Shown in pieces: positions 14,495-23,557 of a stretch of 38,508 bases of DNA (the stretch's first letter is position 1; the number at the start of each line of letters is the position of its first letter). The translations under genes were made by a program, and so were the position numbers. The notes beneath the pieces are model-generated. The model was not told the DNA's origin and did no database searches. It saw only the letters and a program-made list of their open reading frames with translations. The DNA is from DASUZB01 sp036377075. Its GTDB lineage: Bacteria; Actinomycetota; CALGFH01. Location of the stretch: contig DASUZB010000056.1 of NCBI GenBank assembly GCA_036377075.1, positions 1 to 38,508 on the forward strand, read 5' to 3'.

Positions 14495-15958
14495 TCAGCA
14501 AGGTTTGGGGTCGAAGTTGCGCGGCGGTTCGGGCGTGGTGGTGACGGGGGCGCGGGAGGTGGCCGTCGCCGAGGCGGTGGCGTTGCGGACGCCCTGGTAG
14601 TTGGTGCCGAGGACGAGCTGGACGGTGCCGGCGGGCAGGCTGGAGTCGGGGACGAGGCGGACGTTGCCGAGCAGCATGCGGGCCAGGGCGGTGGCGGGCT
14701 CCTGCTGGCCGGGTGGGTAGAAGATGGTGGTGCGGCTGGTCTGGGCGGCGTTGCCGGCGGTGACGGCGTCGACGCCCCTGGCGTGCAGGCGGCTGGTGGC
14801 CTTCGCGGCCAGCCCCTGGGTGCCGGTGGCGTTCTGGACCCGGACGGTCACGTTCTGCGCCGCGCCGAGGGTGGTGCTGGTGGGCAGGGGCCGGTCGAGG
14901 AACCTGGCGATGGCCCGGTCGGCCTCGGGCTGCTTGAGCAGCAGCACGTCACCGAGCCCCTGGTAGTTGTTGGCGACCGTGATGGGGATGGTCTGGTCGC
15001 CGAGCTGGTCGGGGTCGAACCCGCGGAACTGGCGGGCGAGGCCGACCGCGTCGGCCTCGGTCAGGCCGCTGTCCTTGGTGAGGTGGCCGACCACCGCGCC
15101 GATGAACCGGTTGGCGCGGACCGGGTTGGTGAGGCCCTTGGCGAGGGCGGTCCGCAGCACGACCCGCAGGAACACCTGCTGGCGCCTGATGCGGCCGAGG
15201 TCGCTCAGCGGGTCGTAGTGCCAGCTGCCGTCGGCGAGGTAGCGGTAGTGGCGGGCGCGGGCGACCGCCAGCGCCTGGTCCCCGCCGAGGCGCTGGCAAC
15301 CCGTCCTGGTGACGTGCAGCCCGGAGAGGTCGTCGGCGGCGGGGTAGGGGAAGTCCATGCGGATCCCGCCGAGTGCGTCGATGATGGCGCGGAACCCGTC
15401 GAAGTTGACCAGCAGGTAGTGGTTGACCGGGACGCCGAGGTGCTGCTGGATGGTCTGGATCAGGGCCTGGGGGCCGCCGGCGAAGACGGCGTTGATCTTG
15501 CTGCGGCCACCCGCGGCGGCGTTGGGCACCAGCAGGTCCCGCGGGATGGACAGGACCTTGACGGTGTGCGCGGCAGGGTCGACGCGGACCAGCATGATGA
15601 CGTCGGCGCGGACGCCACCGGCATCCTGGGTGGTGCCGAACTTGGAGCTGTCGCCGGGCTGGTCGAGCTCGGCACGGGAGTCCGAGCCGACCACCAGCAG
15701 CACCTGCGGCGCTCCCGGCTTCGGCCGCTTGGTCAGGCCAGGCAGGTCGACCGAGGCGATCTGCCCGAAGCGCCAGTGGGCGTAGCCGAAGCCGCCGACC
15801 GCGACCAGCGCCGCCCCCACGAGCGCGACCACCAGGAGGAGCACGAGCAGCCGGCGGCGGCGGGACGGGGCGGCGTGCCGCGGGCCGGGCTCCACGCCGG
15901 GTCGCGGCGGCGCCGCCGGCCCAGGTGACCAGTCAGGCGGCCCGCCAGCGTCCACCAC
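14495..15958 (-). CDS. LytR-CpsA-Psr (LCP) family cell-wall glycopolymer ligase with LytR_C domain
   Basis: LCP proteins move polyprenyl-phosphate-linked glycopolymers (teichoic acid, arabinogalactan, capsule) onto peptidoglycan outside the membrane. After a short Pro-rich cytoplasmic tail, SRRRRLLVLLLVVALVGAAL and the following residues form one membrane helix (about 35-58). The LCP domain shows VVGSDSRAE, VLSIPRDLLV, SKINAVFAGG, LLVNFDGFRAIIDALGGI and VARARHYRYLADG. The C-terminal about 90 residues (VTVRVQNATGTQGLAAK) form a LytR_C domain. About 487 residues. GTG 15958, or the adjacent GTG 15955, is supported by GAGGAGG just upstream. It could attach the polysaccharide of the operon at 1.8-10.6 kb, but the genes are not linked in transcription. 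Confidence 0.92.
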   Translation of the reverse strand: MVDAGGPPDWSPGPAAPPRPGVEPGPRHAAPSRRRRLLVLLLVVALVGAALVAVGGFGYAHWRFGQIASVDLPGLTKRPKPGAPQVLLVVGSDSRAELDQPGDSSKFGTTQDAGGVRADVIMLVRVDPAAHTVKVLSIPRDLLVPNAAAGGRSKINAVFAGGPQALIQTIQQHLGVPVNHYLLVNFDGFRAIIDALGGIRMDFPYPAADDLSGLHVTRTGCQRLGGDQALAVARARHYRYLADGSWHYDPLSDLGRIRRQQVFLRVVLRTALAKGLTNPVRANRFIGAVVGHLTKDSGLTEADAVGLARQFRGFDPDQLGDQTIPITVANNYQGLGDVLLLKQPEADRAIARFLDRPLPTSTTLGAAQNVTVRVQNATGTQGLAAKATSRLHARGVDAVTAGNAAQTSRTTIFYPPGQQEPATALARMLLGNVRLVPDSSLPAGTVQLVLGTNYQGVRNATASATATSRAPVTTTPEPPRNFDPKPC

Positions 15959-16137
15959 TCCCCCTCCTCGAACGCCGAAGCGGCCCACAGGACAGCCGGG
16001 CGCTGCTGGGCTGAAACCCCGCCAATTCTGGCTGCCACGCTTGGGTACCTCGGAATTCTCCGATGGTAACCGAGCGGGCGGGAATTGGGGGCGTGTCCTG
16101 CGAAATTGCGCCCACCGCCCCGGCGGTTTTCGCCGCT

Positions 16138-16959
16138 TCAGTCCATGGTGGGACGGGCCTGGGCGAACGCCCAGCGGTGGCCCTCGAGGTCCTCCGCGAC
16201 GTAGGAGCGGAAGCCGTGCTGGCGGATGCCCTCGACGATGGTGGCGCCGGCGTCCCGCGCCCGGGCGAAGTGGGCGTCGAGGTCGTCCACGTACACCCAC
16301 GGCACGTGGGTGGCTGGCGCGCGGTCCGGCGGGACGCCGTCGTGGCCGAACAGCATCAGGGACGAGTTGCCCAACCGGAACTCGATCCACTGGCTCCCCT
16401 GCCGGTCGTCGGGCAGCGGGTTGGGCGACTCGAAGCCGAAGGCGTCGGCGAGCCAGCGCGCCGCCGCGACCGGCCTGGCGTAGTAGACGGCGACGCCGAG
16501 CCGGGCGAGGTCCCGCCGCTGGCGGGGGGCGGCGTCGCGCCTCGCGCACCAGGCGCCGAACCACGGGGGCGTGACCCTGACCCAGGCGGTGCCGCCCCGG
16601 TCCTGGCCGCCCGCCGGGATGCGCGCCTCGACCCGGACGGTCGTGCCGTGGTGGCTGCGTTCGAAGCGGACCTCGACGGTGACGTCGTCCAGGGAGCTGC
16701 GCCACGCCAGCCGCGCACCCGGCTCCCAGACCGTGATGCGCGCCAGCTCGAGGACGTCGCCGGCGGCCTCGTCGTAGACCTCGAGCAGCCGGCCGCCGAC
16801 GCCCGGCTCGCAGCGCATCGCCACCGCACGGGCCGCGTCGAAGAAGTTGATCGGGCCCCTGACCCACCACAGGTCCAGCTCCTCGGTGAAGGCGGTGAAG
16901 GCGGTGGCCGGGTCGACGCCGACCTCGACGGCGGCTGACACCGACGGCGTGTCGGTCAC
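16138..16959 (-). CDS. SRPBCC (AHSA1-type) / VOC two-domain protein
   Basis: The N-terminal about 150 residues are an AHSA1/START-like domain (VEVGVDPATAFTAFTEELDL, WWVRGPINFF, WEPGARLAWRSS). The C-terminal about 120 residues are a glyoxalase-like VOC domain (VAVYYARPVAAARWLADAFG, WIEFRLGNSSLMLFGHDG, VYVDDLDAHFARARDAGA, EDLEGHRWAFAQARP). Both folds bind small hydrophobic molecules. The GTG at 16959 overlaps the ArsR stop (GTGA), so the two genes are translationally coupled. ArsR plus SRPBCC pairs are common in actinobacteria and usually respond to an organic effector; the VOC part would make this one a two-pocket protein. Length 273 residues. The substrate is unknown. Confidence 0.87.
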   Translation of the reverse strand: MTDTPSVSAAVEVGVDPATAFTAFTEELDLWWVRGPINFFDAARAVAMRCEPGVGGRLLEVYDEAAGDVLELARITVWEPGARLAWRSSLDDVTVEVRFERSHHGTTVRVEARIPAGGQDRGGTAWVRVTPPWFGAWCARRDAAPRQRRDLARLGVAVYYARPVAAARWLADAFGFESPNPLPDDRQGSQWIEFRLGNSSLMLFGHDGVPPDRAPATHVPWVYVDDLDAHFARARDAGATIVEGIRQHGFRSYVAEDLEGHRWAFAQARPTMD

Positions 16960-17300
16960 GTCCTCGTCCTCCCTTCCACGTGCCGCCGGAACGACTGCAG
17001 CTGCTCGTCCCAGTGCGCCTGCAACTGGTCGAGCCATGCCCGCAGGGCGACCATCGCGTCGGGCCGTAGCCGGAAGAGCCGGACGCGGGCGTCGTCCGGG
17101 GCGCGCTCGTCGGCGACGATCCCGGCGTGGAGCAGCACCCGCAGGTGCCGGCTCATCGCCGGAGCGGACGTCCGCGACGCCTCGGCGAGCTCGCCGGCAC
17201 GGCGCGGCCCCGAGCTGAGGAGCTGCACGACCTGGCGGCGCGTCGGGTCGGCCAGGGCGCCGAACAGCGGGCCGACGTCGTCCCTCGAATAGCTGCCCAT
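16956..17300 (-). CDS. ArsR-family winged-helix repressor
   Basis: The 114-residue protein has the ArsR fold: LFGALADPTRRQVVQLLSSG, then the recognition helix region SRTSAPAMSRHLRVLLHAGI and the wing (RVRLFRLRPDAM). There is no CxC metal motif, so it belongs to the non-metal type that pairs with SRPBCC proteins. It is the first gene of a two-gene operon with the SRPBCC-VOC gene. A 10-bp perfect inverted repeat covers its own promoter, so autorepression is very likely. The ATG lies 7 nt after the -10 box without a Shine-Dalgarno sequence, so the mRNA may be leaderless. Confidence 0.92.
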   Translation of the reverse strand: MGSYSRDDVGPLFGALADPTRRQVVQLLSSGPRRAGELAEASRTSAPAMSRHLRVLLHAGIVADERAPDDARVRLFRLRPDAMVALRAWLDQLQAHWDEQLQSFRRHVEGRTRT

Positions 17301-17306
17301 TCCCGC

Positions 17307-17337
17307 AATAGTTCACCGCCTTGTGAACTATTGTCAA
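17307..17337 (-). promoter_or_regulatory. Promoter and ArsR operator
   Basis: On the minus strand TTGACA (17332-17337) is followed after 18 bp by AACTAT (17308-17313), a good sigma-70-type promoter. The perfect inverted repeat AATAGTTCAC (17307-17316), 6-bp spacer, GTGAACTATT (17323-17332) overlaps it completely. Position and symmetry fit the operator of the ArsR protein encoded just downstream. Confidence 0.88.
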
Positions 17338-17349
17338 GGCCCGCGAGGG

Positions 17350-18735
17350 CTACGGGCGCGCGGTCAGGGCGACCACGCCGCTCAGGGTGCCGACCAGCAC
17401 CAGCCCGCCGGACAGGGTGGGGGTGGCGAAGCGGGAGGTCTGGCCGACCGCCGCGCTGGCGCGCGTGGTGCCCCGGTCGGCGTCGAGGGCGTAGAGCGTG
17501 CCGCCAGGGTCGAGGCTGTAGACGGTGTGGCCGCCGACCACCGGCGAGCCGTTCACCGCGGCCGGTGCCTTCCAGCCGGGGACGAGCCGGGCGCCGGCCT
17601 CGACCCGGACCTGGCGCAGCCCGTCGGTGCACGGCACGTACAGCGTCGAGCCGACCACGGCCGACCCGCCGAAGGCCGCGCACAGCGGCTGCTCGGCCAC
17701 CTCCCCGCCGACGCCGCCGAGGTGGCCGGCGCGCAGCAGGTAGCCGCGGCCGCTCTTGCCGTCGGCGAACACCAGGCCGCCGGGCAGCAGGACGGGACCC
17801 ATCGAGCCGAGGTCGGCGTCGGCGGCGTTGTCCTGCGGCCACTGCCTCGGCGCGAAGCCGTCCTCCAGGCGCAGGTCGGGCGCCAGGCGCAGCACGGAGT
17901 CGCTGTGGTCCCAGGCACCCCCGGTGGCCGCCCCGTTGCCGACGGTGACGTAGAGGCGGCCGCGGGCGTCGACCGCCGGCCCGGAGGCGCCCCAGATGCC
18001 ACCCTCCCGGCTGGTCGGGACCTGGTAGGTGGCCAGCCGCCCGCGACCGTCGGTGCGGGACGCGACCACCAGGCCGTGGTAGTCGCCGCAGTCGCCGAGC
18101 AGGCCGCCGTAGGCGACGTAGACCCTGCCTCCCGACAGGGCCAGCGCGGCCCGCTGCTGGTGCGGCGCCGGGTGCATGCCCGGCGGGTCGGCCGAGCGGC
18201 GCACCCGGACCCGCCCGCTGCGCGCCTCCACCCCGACCAGGACGTGGGCCGGGCCGGTGACCTCGGCGACCGCGAAGACCAGGCCGGTGGCCGGGTCGTA
18301 GACGGGCGTGCCGGTGATGCCGAGCGGGTCGATGTTCCCGCAGGGCAGCGCGGACAGGGGCACCGGCTTGCCGAGCGCCGTGCGCCACCGCACCCGCCCA
18401 CTGCGAAGGTCCAGCGCGTACAGCGAGTCGGCCTCGGTGGCCACCAGCACCCGCTCGCCGACCACCAGCGGCTCGCCGTAGACCGCGCCGTCCAGCCGCG
18501 CGTTCCAGGCCGGTGCCAGCCGCGCCGGGTCAGGCATCCCGGCGAGGTAGCCGCTACGGGCGTCGTCCCGGTGGTAGGTCGTCCAGTCGCCCGCACCGGC
18601 CGCCGGCACCGGCGCCGTCCCCGTCCCCGCCGGCAGGGTGAGCGCCGGCTGCTCGGGTGCCTTCTGCCCGCCGCCGCAGGCCGCCAGCAGCCCCACCATG
18701 ACGACCGCGGCCACCCCACGCCGCGCGTAGCGCAT
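17350..18735 (-). CDS. Lipoprotein with PQQ-like beta-propeller repeats
   Basis: A 461-residue exported protein. The start MRYARRGVAAVVMVGLLAAC is a lipoprotein signal with the lipobox LAAC, so the mature protein is probably lipid-anchored to the outer face of the membrane. The rest shows repeated blade motifs: LYALDLRSGRVRWRTALGKP, GSPVVGGHTVYSLDPGGTLY, and FATPTLSGGLVLVGTLSGVV, as in PQQ-repeat/BamB-like propellers. The redox cofactor role of true quinoproteins cannot be assumed; a binding scaffold is equally likely. ATG 18735 is chosen because GGGAGG lies 5 nt upstream and gives the signal directly. Monocistronic by layout. Confidence 0.88.
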   Translation of the reverse strand: MRYARRGVAAVVMVGLLAACGGGQKAPEQPALTLPAGTGTAPVPAAGAGDWTTYHRDDARSGYLAGMPDPARLAPAWNARLDGAVYGEPLVVGERVLVATEADSLYALDLRSGRVRWRTALGKPVPLSALPCGNIDPLGITGTPVYDPATGLVFAVAEVTGPAHVLVGVEARSGRVRVRRSADPPGMHPAPHQQRAALALSGGRVYVAYGGLLGDCGDYHGLVVASRTDGRGRLATYQVPTSREGGIWGASGPAVDARGRLYVTVGNGAATGGAWDHSDSVLRLAPDLRLEDGFAPRQWPQDNAADADLGSMGPVLLPGGLVFADGKSGRGYLLRAGHLGGVGGEVAEQPLCAAFGGSAVVGSTLYVPCTDGLRQVRVEAGARLVPGWKAPAAVNGSPVVGGHTVYSLDPGGTLYALDADRGTTRASAAVGQTSRFATPTLSGGLVLVGTLSGVVALTARP

Positions 18736-19294
18736 GCGCACCTCCCATCCCCTGTCCAATTACATGCCCCGGGTCCCCGCGGTGTGACGTCGGCAGCGCG
18801 ATCCGCGACCGGTCCCGGCGCCGTCCACGCCGCTCGGCCGCGCCGGGACCGGTCGCTCCATCGCCGCCCCCGACAGGCCCCTGACCTGCGACGACGCGGC
18901 GATCCGCGAGGCGCGCCGCGGCCCCGCCCAACCGGAGGAAGCACCCGCCTGACCGTTGCGGCGGGGCGCAATCATAAGTGCGCAAATTTGCCACCTCTTG
19001 GACAAGCCGGGTAGGTTACCGGCCGGTAGGACTTACGCATTTGGGGGGGTAAATCCGGAAGAAGCGACTCGGGAATCGAGGGAGGCTCAATTGCGCCTGC
19101 ATCGCTACCTGCGCGGGGCGCGCTGCCGGTCTCCGTGACCGCCGACCGCGACAGCGATGACGGCGTTCGAGCCGGTTCCCGACGCGTTCTCCCCAGAGCC
19201 CCCCCCACCTCGCCGCCGCAGGGTGTGCTCCTGATCGGTCGGGCTGGCGCGCGTCGTCGCAGGCAGATTGCCGACCCGAGAGGAGACCCAACCC
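18736..19294. other. 559-bp divergent intergenic region
   Basis: This gap lies between the propeller lipoprotein (leftward) and the subtilisin (rightward). It holds a 17-bp perfect inverted repeat (listed separately). Around 18970-19060 it is clearly more AT-rich than its surroundings, with the 12-bp palindrome TACCGGCCGGTA at 19017-19028 and two loosely similar segments on either side of it (AAGTGCGCAAATTTG near 18975 and ACTTACGCATTTG near 19031). One or both promoters are likely here. I compared it with cyclic-di-AMP and cyclic-di-GMP riboswitches and did not find convincing core motifs. No protein is recognisable. Confidence 0.5.
18805..18856. repeat. 17-bp perfect inverted repeat
   Basis: GCGACCGGTCCCGGCGC at 18805-18821 is the exact reverse complement of 18840-18856, with an 18-bp spacer. 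It lies 70-120 bp upstream of the lipoprotein start and could be a regulator site, an RNA hairpin in that gene's leader or a remnant of a mobile repeat. Confidence 0.8.
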
Positions 19295-20608
<1,314 letters not shown>

Positions 20609-20643
20609 CCCGATCGTCGCCGCGCGAGCGGCAAGCGGTACCA

Positions 20644-20677
20644 CGCGAGGCCCCAGCCAGCCGGCTGGGGCCTCGCG
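20644..20677. terminator. Strong hairpin between convergent genes
   Basis: CGCGAGGCCCCAGCC at 20644-20658 pairs perfectly with 20663-20677 around a 4-nt loop. It lies between the stop of the peptidase and the stop of the WXG100 gene and so fits a bidirectional terminator, although no T-tract is present, as is usual in GC-rich actinobacteria. Confidence 0.85.
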
Positions 20678-20690
20678 CCGTGCGGAGCCT

Positions 20691-20990
20691 TCAGGCCCGT
20701 CCGAAGCTGGCCGCGATCCCCTGCTCGGTCTGCTCGTAGCTGCTCGCGGCGCTCGCGGTGAGCCGCGCGATGCCGGTCAGCGCGTGCTGCAGGCCGGCGG
20801 CGCTGCGCTGCCACTCGGTCCAGAGCTGGACGAAGCGGCCCTGCGCCACCCCGGCCCAGTCCGACCCGAGCGGCTCCACCTGCACGGCGAGCTGCCGCAG
20901 GGTCCCGTCGATCGAGCCGGCGGCGGCACCGAGCCGTGCCGACACCTGCTGCAGCTGCTCCGGGGTGACCCGGATCCCCGTCCCCGCCAT
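20691..20990 (-). CDS. WXG100 (ESAT-6-like) family protein
   Basis: A 99-residue helical-hairpin protein of the WXG100 family, small proteins exported by type VII secretion systems as dimers. The turn motif is W45-A46-G47 in GSDWAGVAQGRF, and the C-terminal export signal YxxxD/E is present as Y85-EQT-E89. The start MAGTGIRVTPEQLQQVSARL is typical. ATG 20990 has AGGAGG 4 nt upstream. No partner WXG100 gene, EccC ATPase or LXG toxin lies in the window, so it is an orphan here; it probably forms a homodimer. Monocistronic between a terminator and the imuB gene. Confidence 0.9.
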   Translation of the reverse strand: MAGTGIRVTPEQLQQVSARLGAAAGSIDGTLRQLAVQVEPLGSDWAGVAQGRFVQLWTEWQRSAAGLQHALTGIARLTASAASSYEQTEQGIAASFGRA

Positions 20991-21082
20991 GGTTCCTCCT
21001 CGTCCCGTCGACACCCCGAGCGTTGTCTACGTCCGAAGGCAACCGGGTTCAACCGGAGGCGAACAGGTTCGGGACAACCTCC

Positions 21083-22729
21083 TCAGTCGTACGTCGCCTC
21101 CACCCACCAGCCGCCGCCGGAGCGCTTCAGCAGGTGGGCGGTGCCGTCCGCGGTGACCACCTGGAGGCGGGCCAGGCGCCGGTGGAGGCCCGGGTCCCAC
21201 CAGCGCTCGTCCACCGGCCATGGCCCCGCCCAGCCGGTGATGGCCGTCCAGGCCCCGCCGGCGATCCTGAGCCGGGCGGGCGGCGCGCTGGCCAGCCCCC
21301 GCCCGCCGACCACGACCTCGGCACCGGTGGCGTCCACGACCTCGGCCGCGAGCGGCTCCGGGTGGACGACGGCCGGCGCCGGCGCCGGCACCTGCCCCGG
21401 CCAGGGCGCCTCGCCGAAGCCCGGGAGCGTCGGGGGCGCGGCGGGTGCGCCGGGTTTCCAGGGGCCGCTCGGGGCGGCGCCCGGCTGGGTGAACGCGACC
21501 CGGTCGGCCGGGCCGCGGCCGCCGCGCAGCTCGACGCTACGCACGGCGTCGGGTCCGAGCAGCCCCTGGACCCTGGCGATGGCGCGGACCGCCCGCTCGC
21601 GGCGCGCGCCCTCCTCCCCCCAGAAGCCGAGCTGGCGCCCGCGGTCGGGGGCGACCTCCTCGGCGGCGAGCTGCAGGCGGCTGACCGCCCCCGACCGCGG
21701 GCTGGTGGGGCTGGCGGGCCGCGCGCCCTCCAGCCAGCCTTCGAGCTGCCAGCGCACCCGCTCGGCCATGCCGGCGGCCGGGGAGGGCGTGCCGCGCCGC
21801 GACGGGACCGCGAACCCGTCCTGGTGCCGCCAGACCCGGACCAGGCGCTCGCCGTGCTCGGTCTCGATCTCGACGCGCAGGGCCAGGCAGGCAAGGCCGA
21901 GGCGGCGCAGGCGGACGCTGAGCTCGTCGGCCAGCTTCTTGGCGGCGAAGGCCGCCGCGTCGGCCCGCTGCGCCGGCGGCTCGAGGTTGGCGGCCACGCG
22001 CAGGTCGGGAGGGGGCCGGCGGGGGTTGCGCGGGCGCTCGTCCTCGCCGCGGGCGAGCCGGTGGGCGCGGACGCCCTCGGCGCCGAAGCGGCTGGCCAGG
22101 TCGGCCCTTGGCAGGGCGGCCACCTGGCCGAGCGTACGCAGGCCGAGCCGGGTCAGCAGGTCGGCCAGGTCGGGGCGGTTCAGGGTGGCGACCCCGAAGG
22201 GGGCGAGGAACGAGGCCGCCTCCCCGGCGGGGACGAGCATCCCGTGCCTGGCCGCCAGGCCGGCGGCGAAGGCGCCTTCGGCGATCCCGACCCGGCAGCG
22301 GCCGTGCCCGCCGAGCGCCCGGTCGGCCGCCGCCGCCACCTTGGCGACCAGCTCCCGCTCGCCGCCGTGGTAGCGGGCGGCCCCGCGGGCCGGGAAGGCG
22401 CACTCCCCCGGCTGCATGACCTCCACCCTCGGGGCGACCGTCTCCACCGCGGCCACCACCGGCTCGAAGGCGCGCGCGTCCCGGTCCGGGTCGTGGGCCA
22501 CCAGCACCAGCCCTGGGCAGCGCCGCTGCGCCTCCCGGCGGCGCAGGCCCGCGGCGACGCCCTCGGCCCTCGCGGCCGGCGTGCAGGCGACCACCCGGCC
22601 ACCGTGCAGCACCGCCACCGGCGCCTCGTAGGGGAAGCCGCTGGCCTGCACCGGCCAGTCGGGGCACCACACCACCAGGAGGCGGAGCGCCTTGCCGGCG
22701 CCACGCCCAGGTGCTGCGGGATCGTCCAC
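21083..22729 (-). CDS. imuB: ImuB, Y-family polymerase-like mutasome adaptor
   Basis: ImuB is a catalytically dead Y-family polymerase that bridges DnaE2 to the beta clamp during SOS mutagenesis. The 548-residue protein opens KALRLLVVWCPDWPVQASGF, the ImuB form of the Y-family N-terminus, without the metal-binding acids of active polymerases. Palm, fingers and little-finger regions follow (ATLNRPDLADLLTRLGLRTLG, ARGEDERPRNP). RQLGFWG in the C-terminal third is a good clamp-binding motif, like the QLPLWG type known for mycobacterial ImuB. The GTG at 22729 lies 16 nt after the imuA' stop, in one operon. The start is uncertain: the SD is weak, and a later start is possible. Confidence 0.92.
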   Translation of the reverse strand: MDDPAAPGRGAGKALRLLVVWCPDWPVQASGFPYEAPVAVLHGGRVVACTPAARAEGVAAGLRRREAQRRCPGLVLVAHDPDRDARAFEPVVAAVETVAPRVEVMQPGECAFPARGAARYHGGERELVAKVAAAADRALGGHGRCRVGIAEGAFAAGLAARHGMLVPAGEAASFLAPFGVATLNRPDLADLLTRLGLRTLGQVAALPRADLASRFGAEGVRAHRLARGEDERPRNPRRPPPDLRVAANLEPPAQRADAAAFAAKKLADELSVRLRRLGLACLALRVEIETEHGERLVRVWRHQDGFAVPSRRGTPSPAAGMAERVRWQLEGWLEGARPASPTSPRSGAVSRLQLAAEEVAPDRGRQLGFWGEEGARRERAVRAIARVQGLLGPDAVRSVELRGGRGPADRVAFTQPGAAPSGPWKPGAPAAPPTLPGFGEAPWPGQVPAPAPAVVHPEPLAAEVVDATGAEVVVGGRGLASAPPARLRIAGGAWTAITGWAGPWPVDERWWDPGLHRRLARLQVVTADGTAHLLKRSGGGWWVEATYD

Positions 22730-22745
22730 GAAGATCGCCGAGCGG

Positions 22746-23396
22746 TCAGGTGGCCGGCTGGACGGTCCCGTCCCGGAAGGGCAGCCAGAGCCGGGCTTCG
22801 TGAGGGCGGCCGGCGCTGCCCCGACCGGTGGTGACGACGCGCGCCCGGCGCTCGAGGAGGCGCCCGGCCCCCGCCTCCGCCCCCGTCCACGGCCCGCCGC
22901 TGACGTGGAGGCTCAAGTCGGGACGGGGCCAGGCGCCGAGGACGACCAGGACGCTGCCGCGCTCCCTCGCCCGGGTGGCGAGCTGGTGGCTGACGCCCTG
23001 CCCGGCGGCGGCCGGGGGCCGGGCGAGGAGCAGGTCGACGCCGCCGAGCAGGGTGGCGACCACCCGTGGCCACTGCCGGCCCGGGTTGGGAACCAAGGCG
23101 AGGCGCTGCAGCGCCACCCCGGTCTCGGCGGCGGCGACCACGCCCAGCTCCGGGATGCCGACCGCGGCGGCCCAGCTGCCGGCCTGGGTGGTCCCGGCCG
23201 CGAGGGCGAGCGCGAGGCGCAGGGAGCCGCTGACCAAGACCACCGTGCCGCGGCGTAGGCCACCGTGCGGCAGGAGCTGCTCCAGTGGCGGCAGCACCGG
23301 CAGGAGCTGGTCGGCCGCGAGCGTGGTGGGCTCGATGAGGCGAGCTAGCTGTGTGCGCTCTTCGTGACGTTCTGTCGCTCTCCGTGAGATCGCCAT
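22746..23396 (-). CDS. imuA': ImuA'-like (RecA/SulA-related) mutasome protein
   Basis: ImuA' is the accessory protein encoded before imuB in SOS mutagenesis operons. The 216-residue protein has the family core LEQLLPHGGLRRGTVVLVSG, RLALALAAGTTQAGSWAAAV, GIPELGVVAAAETGVALQRL and a RecA-like strand series, but no GKT/S Walker A: the loop reads VSGSLRLALALA. This agrees with ATP-independent, partner-binding roles. A LexA box ends 9 bp upstream of the ATG at 23396. It is the first gene of imuA'-imuB. Both lie on the same strand as dnaE2, about 20 kb apart. Confidence 0.88.
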   Translation of the reverse strand: MAISRRATERHEERTQLARLIEPTTLAADQLLPVLPPLEQLLPHGGLRRGTVVLVSGSLRLALALAAGTTQAGSWAAAVGIPELGVVAAAETGVALQRLALVPNPGRQWPRVVATLLGGVDLLLARPPAAAGQGVSHQLATRARERGSVLVVLGAWPRPDLSLHVSGGPWTGAEAGAGRLLERRARVVTTGRGSAGRPHEARLWLPFRDGTVQPAT

Positions 23397-23405
23397 AGCG
23401 CATGA

Positions 23406-23421
23406 TCGAACGCCGGTTCGG
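23406..23421. promoter_or_regulatory. LexA (SOS) box of imuA'-imuB
   Basis: TCGAACGCCGGTTCGG matches TCGAAC-N4-GTTCGA with one mismatch in the outermost base; the inner CGAAC-N4-GTTCG is perfect. It lies 9 bp upstream of the imuA' ATG, almost the same spacing as the dnaE2 box. It also lies upstream of the divergent phosphotransferase gene and could touch its promoter. Confidence 0.88.
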
Positions 23422-23557
23422 ATCTTGCAAGCTCCGAGGCTGGCAAACGTGCTGGTACGAGGCTTGTGTCCCGAGACCGAGGGTCACGAGGGCTGCGACT
23501 CCGGGGATGGTTGTCGCTTGCGCCGAGCGGCGGGACGGAAAACCGGTTGCCGTGACC

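Noticed and set aside
14495..17337. Very long minus-strand frames joining LCP and ArsR/SRPBCC genes to upstream sequence
   Set aside because: Frames stay open because of high GC; the domain starts and SD sites mark shorter genes.
18970..19080. Cyclic-di-AMP or cyclic-di-GMP riboswitch before the peptidase gene
   Set aside because: The AT-rich patch and GGTAGG/GTTACC pieces suggested one, but the conserved cores of neither class can be laid out in the right order.
23402..23557. N-terminal extension of the phosphotransferase from ATG 23402
   Set aside because: It would put the LexA box inside the gene, and the added residues do not look like the kinase N-lobe.
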